DNA of 64,000 nucleotides from Crocinitomicaceae bacterium (GTDB lineage Bacteria > Bacteroidota > Bacteroidia > Flavobacteriales_D > Crocinitomicaceae): contig JAURGK010000001.1 of the NCBI GenBank assembly GCA_030833845.1, positions 1-64,000 of the forward strand. Reading direction: 5' to 3'. Below, one piece after another: positions 25,258-35,051 of this stretch (the first letter of the stretch is position 1; each line of letters begins with the position of its first letter). The translations under genes and the position numbers were made by a program. The notes beneath the pieces were generated by a model. That model ran no database searches. It was not told where the DNA came from and was given only the letters and a program-made list of their open reading frames with translations.

Positions 25258-25926
25258 TTAATTGTTAATTTTTCTAGCTCGGGTCATTTCTCTTTTTCCT
25301 GGGGGCCCGGGCAAAGCCTCTACTTGAAAACCAATCTCTTTTAACTTTCTTTTAAAAGCTCCTTGGGCACAATACGTCACTAAACTACCACCAGCGCTAA
25401 GGGACTTATAAAGCTTTTCAAAAATGATACTTTCCCACATTTCAGCTTGTGCCCGAGGGCCAAATGCGTCATAATAGATCAAGTCAAAATTGTACTTTGC
25501 TGGCCAGTCTTGAATTTGTATTTTCATTTTAGTAAGCGTAAACATTTCATGCAATTGTAGTGCTTGCTCCCACTCTGATTGCATCATTTTTTGATAAAAA
25601 TGCTGCCAGTCAGTTTGGTTAACATAACAAAGCTCAGACCATAACTCACTACCCACAGGAAATGCCTCAATACCTGTATAGATCAAAGGAATTTGATTTT
25701 CAATGGCATATTGAGCGCTCAGCAATGCATTCAAACCAGTACCGAACCCCACTTCTAAAACTGAAATCTTTTTTTCGCATGAAAAGGTGCGCAAGCCATG
25801 GTCAATGAATACGTGTTTGGCTTCTTGAACACTACCGTGCATTGAATGATATGTTTCATCCAACTCAGCCACGAAAAGTGTTGGCGATCCATCAGCTGTT
25901 CGTCTGATTTCAATTTTACTGCTCAT
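25258..25926 (-). CDS. mnmD: tRNA 5-methylaminomethyl-2-thiouridine methyltransferase MnmD
   Basis: Stand-alone version of the MnmC methyltransferase domain that finishes mnm5s2U34 in tRNA wobble positions. The 222-residue length and motifs fit: the SAM loop VLEVGFGTGLNALLSA, DLIYYDAFGPRAQAEMWE and, near the end, GGSLVTYCAQGAFKRKL and PGPPGKREM. It lies 12 bases after an O-methyltransferase gene and shares its transcript. Confidence 0.88.
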   Translation of the reverse strand: MSSKIEIRRTADGSPTLFVAELDETYHSMHGSVQEAKHVFIDHGLRTFSCEKKISVLEVGFGTGLNALLSAQYAIENQIPLIYTGIEAFPVGSELWSELCYVNQTDWQHFYQKMMQSEWEQALQLHEMFTLTKMKIQIQDWPAKYNFDLIYYDAFGPRAQAEMWESIIFEKLYKSLSAGGSLVTYCAQGAFKRKLKEIGFQVEALPGPPGKREMTRARKINN

Positions 25927-25938
25927 CGTTTTAAAAAC

Positions 25939-26577
25939 TTATAATTTACGAATCAAATAAAGACCATCTCGGATGGGCAATAAAACTTTTTCTACGCGAC
26001 TGTCTTTACTTATGGCAGTGTTTAATTCACGCAATAATACGGTATCCTTATCCTGATGTTTGGAGTCGAGTACCTTGCCTGACCACAAAACATTATCGAT
26101 AAGGATATATCCTCCTGACTTTAGTTTTGATAAGGCCAACTCATAGTATAGCGGATACTGTTGCTTATCGGCGTCTATAAAAATCAGATCAAAATCAGCC
26201 CTCAGATCCGGAATAATTTGGGCAGCATCACCGATTAAATATTCAATTTGCTTGCCATAAGAACTCTGATTAAAATATCCCTGTACGCGCTCCTTAAGTT
26301 CTTCATTGATATCTATGGTAATGAGGCTTCCATTTGGTTTGAGCCCTTCAGCCAAACAGAGTGCTGAATATCCGGTATAAGTACCTATTTCAAGGATATG
26401 TTCAGGACGGCACATCCAAGACAACATGCTGAGCAGTCGACCTTGAAAATGTCCGCTGAGCATACGCGGTTGCAGTACTTCTAGATGCGTCTCGCGGTCA
26501 ATTTTGGTTAATAATGCCCCACATTCTGAACTGTGTTGCGAAACATAATCTTGTAATTCTGTTGAAATGAACTCCAT
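25939..26577 (-). CDS. SAM-dependent O-methyltransferase (caffeoyl-CoA/catechol type)
   Basis: About 212 residues with ILEIGTYTGYSALCLAEGL, LITIDINEEL, DLIFIDADKQQYPLYYE (metal-binding Asp pair) and LIDNVLWSGKV. These are class I O-methyltransferase family 3 motifs, used on small phenolic or cell-bound substrates; the natural substrate is unknown. I start it at 26577 because a -7 box ends only 7 bases upstream of the alternative ATG at 26589, leaving it almost no leader. It is divergent from alaS. Confidence 0.88.
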   Translation of the reverse strand: MEFISTELQDYVSQHSSECGALLTKIDRETHLEVLQPRMLSGHFQGRLLSMLSWMCRPEHILEIGTYTGYSALCLAEGLKPNGSLITIDINEELKERVQGYFNQSSYGKQIEYLIGDAAQIIPDLRADFDLIFIDADKQQYPLYYELALSKLKSGGYILIDNVLWSGKVLDSKHQDKDTVLLRELNTAISKDSRVEKVLLPIRDGLYLIRKL

Positions 26578-26595
26578 CGTGCGATTCAATTTCTA

Positions 26596-26603
26596 CAAAG
26601 ATA
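26596..26603 (-). promoter_or_regulatory. Putative -7 box of the O-methyltransferase gene
   Basis: TATCTTTG on the minus strand; predicted start of transcription near 26592. No clear -33 element. Confidence 0.45.
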
Positions 26604-26625
26604 CACGAAGCTCGGCGCATTTTTC

Positions 26626-26633
26626 TAAATTTG
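26626..26633 (+). promoter_or_regulatory. Putative -7 box of alaS
   Basis: TAAATTTG lies 18 bases before the ATG at 26652, giving a leader of about 14 bases. It overlaps an in-frame TTG that would otherwise extend alaS by seven codons. Confidence 0.45.
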
Positions 26634-26651
26634 TGCCTTCAGATAACACAA

Positions 26652-29273
26652 ATGACTGTAGCACAAATAAGACAACAATTTTTTGACTTTTTTCAAAGTA
26701 AAGGACATCAAATTGTATCGTCGGCACCAATGGTGGTGAAGAATGACCCAACATTAATGTTCACCAATGCCGGAATGAACCAATTCAAAGATTATTTTTT
26801 GGGATACCAAAAGCCCACATCTTTGCGCGTTGCTAATTCACAAAAATGCCTTCGCGTATCTGGCAAACACAATGATTTAGAAGAAGTTGGTGTAGACACC
26901 TATCACCACACAATGTTTGAAATGTTGGGGAATTGGTCTTTTGGCGATTATTTCAAAGAAGAAGCCATTGCTTGGGCATGGGAACTACTTACAGAAGTGT
27001 ACAAAATCCCAAAAGATCAACTTTATGTCACCGTCTTTGAAGGAGATGCTTCAGATGGCGTACCCATGGATAACGAGAGTTTTGACATTTGGAAAAAATT
27101 CATTGCTGCGGATCGGATTATTTTGGCTTCGAAAAAAGATAATTTTTGGGAAATGGGTGACACAGGCCCTTGCGGCCCCTGCACTGAAATTCACGTTGAT
27201 TTGCGCAACCCCTCAGAACGCTCGCAAACCGACGGTAAGCTTTTGGTTAACGCAGATCATCCGCAAGTGATTGAAATTTGGAATAATGTGTTTATGGAAT
27301 TCAACCGCAAAGCAGACGGCTCATTGCAAGCACTACCATCCAAACATGTCGATACGGGTATGGGACTAGAACGCCTTGCTATGGCCTTACAAGCAAAGCA
27401 ATCCAATTACGATACGGACCTATTTCAGACTTTGATCAATTTTATTGCGACCAAGGCGAATGTTCCTTATGGCCAAAATGAAGAAAAAGACATTGCACTT
27501 CGGGTCATTGCAGATCACATCCGTGCCATCGCATTCTCAATTGCCGACGGGCAATTGCCTTCAAACAACGGTGCAGGCTATGTCATTCGCCGCATTTTAC
27601 GCCGAGCCGTGAGATACGGTTACCAAACCTTGGGGCTCAAAGAACCATTTCTATGCGAGCTTTCTGTTGTATTATCTGAACTCATGGGGCAACCTTACAC
27701 GGAGTTATTGAATCAAAAAGAGCTCATTTTTAAGGTAATCAAAGAAGAAGAATTAAGCTTCTTTCGCACATTAGAATTAGGCATCAAACGTATAGACGAT
27801 CTTATTTTGCAGTTAAAAGCAGCACAGCAATCTCAAATTTCAGGTGCCGCTGCATTTGAGCTGTACGATACCTATGGTTTCCCCTTAGATCTGACCTCAC
27901 TTATTGCCAGAGAAAATAACCTGAGTATTGACGAAGCTGGATTTGAAAAAGAGTTACAAATTCAAAAAGATAGATCTAGAGCGGCCACAAACGTTTCTAC
28001 AGACGACTGGATTGAGGTGAGGCCAGATGTGCAAACTCGATATGTTGGTTATGACATCAAAGAATGTGTGGTAGAAATGATCAAATACCGCAAAGTAAGT
28101 CAGAAAGGAAAATCGTTTTATCAAGTTGTACTGGACCAAACACCCTTTTATGCTGAAGGTGGAGGCCAAATAGGTGATCAAGGTGTGCTGAGCAGCCAAA
28201 ACGAGCAAATAGTTATATTCGATACCAAAAAAGAAAACAACCTCATTGTTCACCTTTGTACAGAAATTCCCGCAGCACCTGAACTTCAGTTTGTTGCAAA
28301 GGTAAACCTCTCAAAGCAACAACAAACCGCCAAAAATCACAGTGCAACGCATCTCTTGCATCACGCTCTAAGAGAAATCCTCGGCACACACGTCGAACAA
28401 AAAGGATCATTGGTCACTGAAAAAGGACTGCGTTTTGATTTCTCTCATTTTTCAAAAGTGAATGATGAACAACTCATAGCCATTGAAAATCATGTCAATG
28501 AGGCGATTAAAGCGGCGCTACCCTTGGTTGAAGAACGTTCGATGTCAATTGATGAAGCTAAGCAAAAAGGAGCAATGGCTTTATTTGGTGAAAAATACGG
28601 TGAAAAAGTACGCGTCATTGAATTTGGACCCTCAGTCGAACTGTGCGGAGGTATACATGTCCAAAACACCAATGAAATCGGTATTTTTAAGCTCGTGACC
28701 GAAACGGCAGTAGCTGCTGGTATTCGAAGAATTGAGGCCATAAGCGGAGATGCTGCCATGAATTATTATAAAGAAAAAGCACAACAGCTCGAGCAAATAG
28801 AAGACCTACTTAAAAAGCCAAAAGATATTCTTAAAGCCATAGAAGCCTTGCAATCTAAGAACCAAGCACTCGAAAAAGAGCTAGAACGATTGGCTAAAAT
28901 GCAAGCACAGCAACTTAAAAATGAGCTTAAAGGCGAAATAAAAGAATTCAATGGCTATCATTTATTGATTAAAGAAATCAAAACCGACGCGGCAAGCGCA
29001 AAGGACATCCTTTTTGGACTGCGACAAGAATTCGAACCTTTTGTTGGTGTTTTAGCCCATAAAGAAACCGACAAATGTGGACTCACGATTTTACTTGACG
29101 AAACGCTCGCTGCGCAAAACAACTGGAATGCAGCACAATGGATTAGAGAATCCGCTAGCTTGATTCAAGGAGGAGGCGGTGGACAAAGCACCTTTGCTAC
29201 TGCTGGAGGAAAAAACCCTAGCGGTCTGCAAGCAGCACTGCAGATGATTCAAAATAAATTAAGTGAGCAATAA
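26652..29273 (+). CDS. alaS: Alanyl-tRNA synthetase
   Basis: Charges tRNA-Ala and edits mischarged Ser/Gly. With the ATG at MTVAQIRQQFF it has 873 residues, the usual length. Catalytic N-terminal half: SAPMVVKNDPTLMFTNAGMNQ and HHTMFEMLGNWSFGDYF. Editing domain: HSATHLLHHALREILG and CGGIHVQNTNEIG supply the zinc ligands. C-Ala domain: LIQGGGGGQSTFATAGG. The stop overlaps the GTG start of the glycosyltransferase by 11 bases. Confidence 0.98.
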   Translation: MTVAQIRQQFFDFFQSKGHQIVSSAPMVVKNDPTLMFTNAGMNQFKDYFLGYQKPTSLRVANSQKCLRVSGKHNDLEEVGVDTYHHTMFEMLGNWSFGDYFKEEAIAWAWELLTEVYKIPKDQLYVTVFEGDASDGVPMDNESFDIWKKFIAADRIILASKKDNFWEMGDTGPCGPCTEIHVDLRNPSERSQTDGKLLVNADHPQVIEIWNNVFMEFNRKADGSLQALPSKHVDTGMGLERLAMALQAKQSNYDTDLFQTLINFIATKANVPYGQNEEKDIALRVIADHIRAIAFSIADGQLPSNNGAGYVIRRILRRAVRYGYQTLGLKEPFLCELSVVLSELMGQPYTELLNQKELIFKVIKEEELSFFRTLELGIKRIDDLILQLKAAQQSQISGAAAFELYDTYGFPLDLTSLIARENNLSIDEAGFEKELQIQKDRSRAATNVSTDDWIEVRPDVQTRYVGYDIKECVVEMIKYRKVSQKGKSFYQVVLDQTPFYAEGGGQIGDQGVLSSQNEQIVIFDTKKENNLIVHLCTEIPAAPELQFVAKVNLSKQQQTAKNHSATHLLHHALREILGTHVEQKGSLVTEKGLRFDFSHFSKVNDEQLIAIENHVNEAIKAALPLVEERSMSIDEAKQKGAMALFGEKYGEKVRVIEFGPSVELCGGIHVQNTNEIGIFKLVTETAVAAGIRRIEAISGDAAMNYYKEKAQQLEQIEDLLKKPKDILKAIEALQSKNQALEKELERLAKMQAQQLKNELKGEIKEFNGYHLLIKEIKTDAASAKDILFGLRQEFEPFVGVLAHKETDKCGLTILLDETLAAQNNWNAAQWIRESASLIQGGGGGQSTFATAGGKNPSGLQAALQMIQNKLSEQ

Positions 29274-30558
29274 AAGAATTCTTATTCTCACTTATTATTG
29301 GCCGCCCAGTGGGGGCACCGGTGTGCAGCGCTGGCTACATTTCAGTAGGTATCTAGAAGAATTGGGATGGGAACCTATCATTTACACCCCCTCTAACCCT
29401 GAAGCTCCAGTTCAAGACCCAGCGCTTGTTGAATTAATTGGACCTAAGACTGCAGTATGGTATCAACCCATTTGGGAACCCACACAATGGTATAAAAAAG
29501 TTAGTGGTAAGAAGGGGCAACAATTGCATACAGGTTTTTTAAATGAAGAAGGTCAAAAAAAGTCAACACTGATACAAAAATTGTCCATGTGGTTAAGGGC
29601 AAATTTTTTTATCCCAGATGCAAAAAAGGCTTGGATTCGGCCCTCTGTAAAATTTTTAAAATCAAAACTAAAGCAAAACCCAGTAGCTGCTATCATTTCA
29701 ACAGGGCCTCCGCATTCTTTGCACCTCATTGCACAAGCGCTCAAAAACCAAACCAATACCCCCTGGATTGCCGACTTCCGCGACCCCTGGACCCAAATAG
29801 ATTGGTTTGAAAAATTGCCGCTGTCCAGAAAAAGTCTTAAAAAACACCTGCGCTTGGAAAACAGCGTTTTTCAACAGGCTGACCAATTAGTTGTTGTCAG
29901 TAAAGACATGCAATTCCAAATGGAAAAATTAGCGTTCAGAAAGCCTGAATTGATCTCTAATGGCTATGCTCCCGAAGATTTTCAAGATTTCAAAATTCAA
30001 GCTGACCCACATTTTACAATTCTTCACACCGGATCAATCAATAAAGATCGCAATCCAAGTGAACTATGGAAAAGTTTGGGGATATACGTAAAAAATAATA
30101 CTGAATTTGCTCTCAAATTGCGAATCCGACTCATCGGAGCGCTTGATTCAAGTGTGAAAGATGACATAGAAAATGCTGGCCTTTTGCCTTTTACTCATTT
30201 TGAATCATTTGTACCGCATGATCGAGTAGTCAAGGAGCTCGCATCTTGTAGCTTATTGATATTGCCACTAAATAATGTCAAGAGTCAGAAAGGAATTGTA
30301 ACTGGTAAATTATTTGAATATCTGGCAAGTCAACAATCCATTTTAGCCATTGGTCCTAAAGATGGAGATGCCGCAGGAATTCTAAACACACAGGCAGGCA
30401 CCAAAGTCATAGGGTTTGATGAACCCATTGATTGGGATGAAATCATTAAACTTAGTCAAGAAAATTCAACGCGAACGACAAGCTTGTTACCCTATTCAAG
30501 AAGAGCATTAGCCGCATCTTATGCAGCATTAGTATCTAAGGTTATAAATAGAATTTAA
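29263..30558 (+). CDS. Glycosyltransferase, GT4-like
   Basis: A 431-residue GT-B protein. ILTYYWPPSGGTGVQRW opens the acceptor domain, and IADFRDPW precedes the hinge. The donor half contains ILHTGSINKDRNP and GKLFEYLASQQSILAIG (EX-type motif in FEY). The donor sugar and acceptor are not predictable. It starts at GTG inside the end of alaS. A membrane thioredoxin gene follows after 13 bases. Confidence 0.85.
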   Translation: MSNKRILILTYYWPPSGGTGVQRWLHFSRYLEELGWEPIIYTPSNPEAPVQDPALVELIGPKTAVWYQPIWEPTQWYKKVSGKKGQQLHTGFLNEEGQKKSTLIQKLSMWLRANFFIPDAKKAWIRPSVKFLKSKLKQNPVAAIISTGPPHSLHLIAQALKNQTNTPWIADFRDPWTQIDWFEKLPLSRKSLKKHLRLENSVFQQADQLVVVSKDMQFQMEKLAFRKPELISNGYAPEDFQDFKIQADPHFTILHTGSINKDRNPSELWKSLGIYVKNNTEFALKLRIRLIGALDSSVKDDIENAGLLPFTHFESFVPHDRVVKELASCSLLILPLNNVKSQKGIVTGKLFEYLASQQSILAIGPKDGDAAGILNTQAGTKVIGFDEPIDWDEIIKLSQENSTRTTSLLPYSRRALAASYAALVSKVINRI

Positions 30559-30571
30559 CAGTCGAGCCCGC

Positions 30572-31168
30572 ATGCAAAATTTTGTCGAAACTTTTTTACT
30601 CAACTGTGGTTTATCCTGGACAAGTTCAAAATTTATACCCTACTTATTGCTCTTGGTACTGGGTATCATCTGTGGAATAAAAATAAAAAACACCCTTTTA
30701 AGACCATGGCTTAAGATTTTAGCCATTTTTTTGTGTATTAGCCTTCCATTCGGGACCTACTTTTATTTTTTTCCCATTTACCATCCTGATCTCATCAATC
30801 AAAGTTATCGTCCGCAAATATTGCCTAAAATTCCCTACAAGGCACCCACATTAATTGTAGTGATCTTACCAGGTTGCCCTTACTGCGAAGCCTCAATAGA
30901 CATCATCAATCAAGTCAAGGCGCAAAACCCGAAACTGCACATCGTTTATCAACTCGTTTCCGATGACCCAGAGTCACAAAAATGGTTCAAAAAAGTACTG
31001 AATAAAAAAATCGAGGTCTCTTATTCCAAGCAAGCACCTCTTTGGATGCTTGCCGCAGAAGGTGTTTTTCCGAGTTATCTTTTATTCGACAATAAAAGAC
31101 TAAAAGCCGCCTGGCACAATACTACTTTTGGGGTTCGGGCTCTTGACGAGCTTCGTTCTTATAACTGA
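30572..31168 (+). CDS. Membrane-anchored thioredoxin-like protein
   Basis: A 198-residue protein with two membrane helices (about 22-38 and 48-68) and a thioredoxin-fold domain carrying CPYC at 102-105 after VVILPG. The fold probably faces the periplasm. CPYC is a glutaredoxin-like active site. Substrate unknown. The last 47 bases overlap the convergent YfhO gene. Confidence 0.75.
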   Translation: MQNFVETFLLNCGLSWTSSKFIPYLLLLVLGIICGIKIKNTLLRPWLKILAIFLCISLPFGTYFYFFPIYHPDLINQSYRPQILPKIPYKAPTLIVVILPGCPYCEASIDIINQVKAQNPKLHIVYQLVSDDPESQKWFKKVLNKKIEVSYSKQAPLWMLAAEGVFPSYLLFDNKRLKAAWHNTTFGVRALDELRSYN

Positions 31169-33863
31169 ACCAAAAACCAAGCAAAACGCCAAGAAGCAAT
31201 AAGCCCGAGCCAAACATAGATAAGTTCACTCCAGTTTGTACGCTTTGTGGCTCAAATTTCCATACAATCTGATGCTTCCCTGCAGGCAAAACTGCTGCTC
31301 TCAGTATATAGTTGGCACGAAGTGTGTTATTTGATAATTTTCCATCAACGTAACAATTCCAACCATACGGATAATACACCTCGCTGAACACGGCCAATTG
31401 TTTAGTTTTTGATATGGATTGGTAATGAATTTCCGAGGGGTCGTATTTAGTCATCTTGATCGTTGAGGTGGAATCGGATTTGACTCCCGCGATCAAGTTT
31501 TTAAACTCAGTATGAACTATTGCCATGCGTTTGCTATCTTTAAGTGCTTTAGCCCCCGATGCTAATATTTCTTCATTGGCATTTTTAACCATTTTAAAGT
31601 CAGAAACAAACCACGCAGGCCCATTGGCATTTGTGTTTAATACCGCCGGCTGATTGGGATTAACCACCACATACTTGGCATTCAACATATTGAGATATTC
31701 GGCCTCGTTACTCAGGGCAATTTCAGCAACGCCTAGTGTGTCAAATATCTGCTGGGCTTGTTCTTGGCTTATGTCTGCAGGCAGCATTAAAGTGCGGAAC
31801 TTTTCATTTTTGGCCTGATTGATTGCCGAATTTAAGGCTTGTAGTGCTGAAGGAAAATGAAAATCAACGAATTCTTGGTAGCGTTTTAATTTTGCACCAT
31901 GATATCCACCAAGACTTTTGTGAAAAAAACTCGTGTTGGTTTCAGCCATCGTCCCATTGACATTCAATACGCGATAATTACTAGACAAATTTAAGGCCCC
32001 GAAGGCCGCATAGGCATTCAATGCTGCCTGATCAGACAGATTCTTGTAATAATCAAAATCTGCATAAGCTGTTTCTAATTTATTGGCTAAAGCCATATTG
32101 GGCTTTTCTCGTTGTAAGACACTCAGATCGGCTCTAGAAACTCCGTACGGTACACTTGCCTCTTCTACAGTTTGGTAGGAGGCGTAACTCCCAGTACTGT
32201 CATCGTTATTGAGGTAGCGCTTAGCCACACTCATCTGATCCGAAAGCACTAAAACTCCTCCAATGGCTACGAGTACCATGCGATTGATTTGGGTTCGGAT
32301 GAACAAAATTATTAAACCAATAGAGAGTAGTACCAGAAAAAAGGAACGCTGCATTTCGGATTTATAAATTTCGATGCGCGTATCTACCAAGGCTTGTTTT
32401 AATCCTTGGTAATAAGTTATCTGATTTGGATCTTTGGCTTGTTTGGCAGCCTCTGAGAATTGTTTGAGCTCCTCTGTACTCAAAAAAGCTCCCGATATAC
32501 TCGGGCTAAGCATCAACACAAAGGCCAAAAGTCCTAGCACACCCATAGCGCCTAACCAAAATTTCTTCTGCCCCCATAGGCCTTCATTTTTTACTAATTT
32601 ATCTAAGTACAGCACACCCATAGTAGGTATCATAATTTGCAGAAGCACCAACATCATTTTTGAATCTCGAAATTTATTATACATCGGAAAATGATGTATG
32701 AAAAAATCATTCATAACATTCATTTGATTCGATGACAAGAATAGTACAAGTAAGCTCAATAATACGAAAGGCCAACGCAGTACATCCTTGACAAATATGA
32801 GTCCAAGTAAAAAGAAAACCAACATAAATACGCCGAAATAAAAAGCTCCACCACTCATTCGTTGACCGCCCCAATAGTGGTTCATCTGCCCGACTTGTTC
32901 GGCATAATTGGGGTCTGTATTTAGAAGTGCATCCGGATCATTGGCAATAAGGTCACCCTTTCCGCCCTTGGCATTCGGTGCGTAAAGAGATAATAATTCT
33001 CGTTTACCGTAATTATATTCTAAAATATAATCTTCATTAAGACCATCTTTGGCTTGGGATTGACCGTTGGTAGGTTTAATCGTTAGCTCCGAACTACCAC
33101 GCGTAGTCGCCTTGCTATATTCTAAGGTCGTACTAAGCAAACTTGCATTAGAAAGCAATGCCAAGGTACTGGCCAAAGCAAGGCCGCCTAATGCATATAG
33201 GAGTGGCTTAAATTCTTTGGCAATAGACAAACGAATAACTTCAGCCAAGGCTACTGCTCCAAGGAGAAAAGATAAATAATAGGTCATTTGCAAGTGGTTG
33301 GCTGTGATGTTGAGCCCTAGGAATAAAGCAAAGACAGCCGAACCCAAAAGCCACCTACCCCTAAAGGCCAAAATAAGCCCACCAAGCGCCGGGGCCATAT
33401 ATGCAATTGCATTTACTTTGGACATATGGCCTGCTCCTAGATAGAGAATATTAATGGTTGAAAAACCGTAGCCCAGCGCTCCAATCATAGAGAGCCAAGG
33501 GTTAATTCTCAAGCAAAGCCCCAATATATAAAAACCAAGCATCGATATAAAGAGAATGCCCACAGGTCTTGGCAATCCTAATTTAATAAGTTGATCCACC
33601 TTACTCAAGAAATTTGATTGGTGCTCAACTGAAATCTGGTAGGCAGGCATTCCTGAGAACATCGCATTGGTCCAATACGGTTGTTTGTTATCGTGGGTCA
33701 ATTTATAATCAAATATTTCTTTTGACATCCCTTGAAACTGACGTATATCGTTTTGTTTTAAGGCATAACCGTCAAAAAGCGGTGAAAAATAAATTGCAGG
33801 TAGTACTATAAACAATACCACTGCTGTGAAATGCGGAATTAGGTTTTTGATTGAAAAATTCAT
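31122..33863 (-). CDS. YfhO-family membrane protein
   Basis: A 913-residue polytopic protein with roughly a dozen membrane helices, the family phrases PYWTNAMFSGMPAYQIS and GQMNHYWGGQRMSGGAFYFG, and a C-terminal soluble region with YYPYGWNCYVDG. YfhO proteins resemble C-type glycosyltransferases and are linked to modification of cell-wall polymers in Gram-positives; in Bacteroidota the role is not established. It is the last gene of a minus-strand run with the sigma-54 regulator. Confidence 0.88.
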   Translation of the reverse strand: MNFSIKNLIPHFTAVVLFIVLPAIYFSPLFDGYALKQNDIRQFQGMSKEIFDYKLTHDNKQPYWTNAMFSGMPAYQISVEHQSNFLSKVDQLIKLGLPRPVGILFISMLGFYILGLCLRINPWLSMIGALGYGFSTINILYLGAGHMSKVNAIAYMAPALGGLILAFRGRWLLGSAVFALFLGLNITANHLQMTYYLSFLLGAVALAEVIRLSIAKEFKPLLYALGGLALASTLALLSNASLLSTTLEYSKATTRGSSELTIKPTNGQSQAKDGLNEDYILEYNYGKRELLSLYAPNAKGGKGDLIANDPDALLNTDPNYAEQVGQMNHYWGGQRMSGGAFYFGVFMLVFFLLGLIFVKDVLRWPFVLLSLLVLFLSSNQMNVMNDFFIHHFPMYNKFRDSKMMLVLLQIMIPTMGVLYLDKLVKNEGLWGQKKFWLGAMGVLGLLAFVLMLSPSISGAFLSTEELKQFSEAAKQAKDPNQITYYQGLKQALVDTRIEIYKSEMQRSFFLVLLSIGLIILFIRTQINRMVLVAIGGVLVLSDQMSVAKRYLNNDDSTGSYASYQTVEEASVPYGVSRADLSVLQREKPNMALANKLETAYADFDYYKNLSDQAALNAYAAFGALNLSSNYRVLNVNGTMAETNTSFFHKSLGGYHGAKLKRYQEFVDFHFPSALQALNSAINQAKNEKFRTLMLPADISQEQAQQIFDTLGVAEIALSNEAEYLNMLNAKYVVVNPNQPAVLNTNANGPAWFVSDFKMVKNANEEILASGAKALKDSKRMAIVHTEFKNLIAGVKSDSTSTIKMTKYDPSEIHYQSISKTKQLAVFSEVYYPYGWNCYVDGKLSNNTLRANYILRAAVLPAGKHQIVWKFEPQSVQTGVNLSMFGSGLLLLGVLLGFWFSYKNEARQEPEPQK

Positions 33864-33880
33864 AGTTCAAAGTAATGTGT

Positions 33881-35050
33881 TTACGAATGGCTTGGCTTGG
33901 CATACCGCAGGACATCGGCCTGGGTAATTTGTTGATCAGATAATATCACCAATCTTTCGATGATATTTCTCAATTCACGAATATTTCCTGTCCAATTGAG
34001 CTCTTGAAGCGCTTCTATTGCTTTTGGTTCAATACCCTTTTTTTGGATACCGTGATCTTGGCAAACCAAATGTAAAAAGTGTTCGACAAGCATTGGAATA
34101 TCCGTTCTTCGGTCGTTTAATGCTGGCACATGAATCAAAATGACTGCCAAGCGATGGTATAGGTCTTCTCTGAATCGCCCTTCCTTAATTTCAAGGCGTA
34201 AGTCTTTGTTTGTAGCAGCTACTACTCTACAATCTACTTTGATATCTTTTTCACCCCCGACCCGCTGGATTACATTCTCTTGAAGAGCGCGTAAAACTTT
34301 GGCTTGTGCCGAAAGCGACATGTCCCCAATTTCATCTAAAAATAAGGTGCCCCCCGATGACAATTCAAATTTTCCTTTTCGGTCCTTGACAGCGGAGGTA
34401 AAGGCACCTTTTTCATGTCCAAATAATTCGCTTTCAATGAGCTCTGCAGGAATTGCGGCACAATTCACTTCGATGAAGGGCATTTTATGACGCTCCGATA
34501 ATTGATGCAAAGACCGCGCAACAAGTTCCTTACCCGTACCATTCTCACCGGTAATGAGTACCCTTGCATCAGAAGGCGCAACTTTTTGAATCATTTGTTT
34601 GATTTCATTGATTTGCGGACTTTCTCCAATAATCGCGAAACCTTTTACCTTGCGGACAACTTGCTTGAGTTGTTGGGTTTCTTGCACCATGGAATTGCGC
34701 TCGCGAACTTGCCTTAATACCACTAAAATTCGATTGAGGTCCAAGGGTTTTTCAATGAAATCAAATGCCCCTTTTTTAATACAAGAAACGGCAGTTTCTA
34801 AAGTGCCGTGTCCGGAGATCATGACCAAAGGGGTATCTAGTTCTAGGGCTAAAAATGCATCTAACAATTCCAAACCATCCATTTGGGGCATTTTCACATC
34901 GGAAAAAATCAAATCATAGGTATGGTCTTTTATTTTCTGAAGGGCCTGCCCTCCATCTTCAGCTTCATCAATTGTACAGCCCTCAAACTCTAATATTTCG
35001 CGTAGTGCGCGACGAATTGCTCTTTGGTCGTCGATGAGTAGTATGTGCAT
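33881..35050 (-). CDS. Sigma-54-type response regulator without HTH domain
   Basis: The chosen start (MHILLIDDQRAIRR) gives 389 residues. The receiver domain has SDVKMP (phospho-Asp), then ISGHGT and a Lys in IEKPLD. The AAA+ domain has Walker A GENGTGKE, the sigma-54-contacting loop GAFTSA, Walker B GGTLFLDEIGD and the helical WTGNIRELRN block. The protein ends about 25 residues after this block, so the usual Fis-type DNA-binding helices are missing. It may act from solution. An in-frame start 30 codons upstream runs into pcm and is unlikely. It follows the pcm stop by 1 base. Confidence 0.9.
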   Translation of the reverse strand: MHILLIDDQRAIRRALREILEFEGCTIDEAEDGGQALQKIKDHTYDLIFSDVKMPQMDGLELLDAFLALELDTPLVMISGHGTLETAVSCIKKGAFDFIEKPLDLNRILVVLRQVRERNSMVQETQQLKQVVRKVKGFAIIGESPQINEIKQMIQKVAPSDARVLITGENGTGKELVARSLHQLSERHKMPFIEVNCAAIPAELIESELFGHEKGAFTSAVKDRKGKFELSSGGTLFLDEIGDMSLSAQAKVLRALQENVIQRVGGEKDIKVDCRVVAATNKDLRLEIKEGRFREDLYHRLAVILIHVPALNDRRTDIPMLVEHFLHLVCQDHGIQKKGIEPKAIEALQELNWTGNIRELRNIIERLVILSDQQITQADVLRYAKPSHS

Positions 35051-35051
35051 A

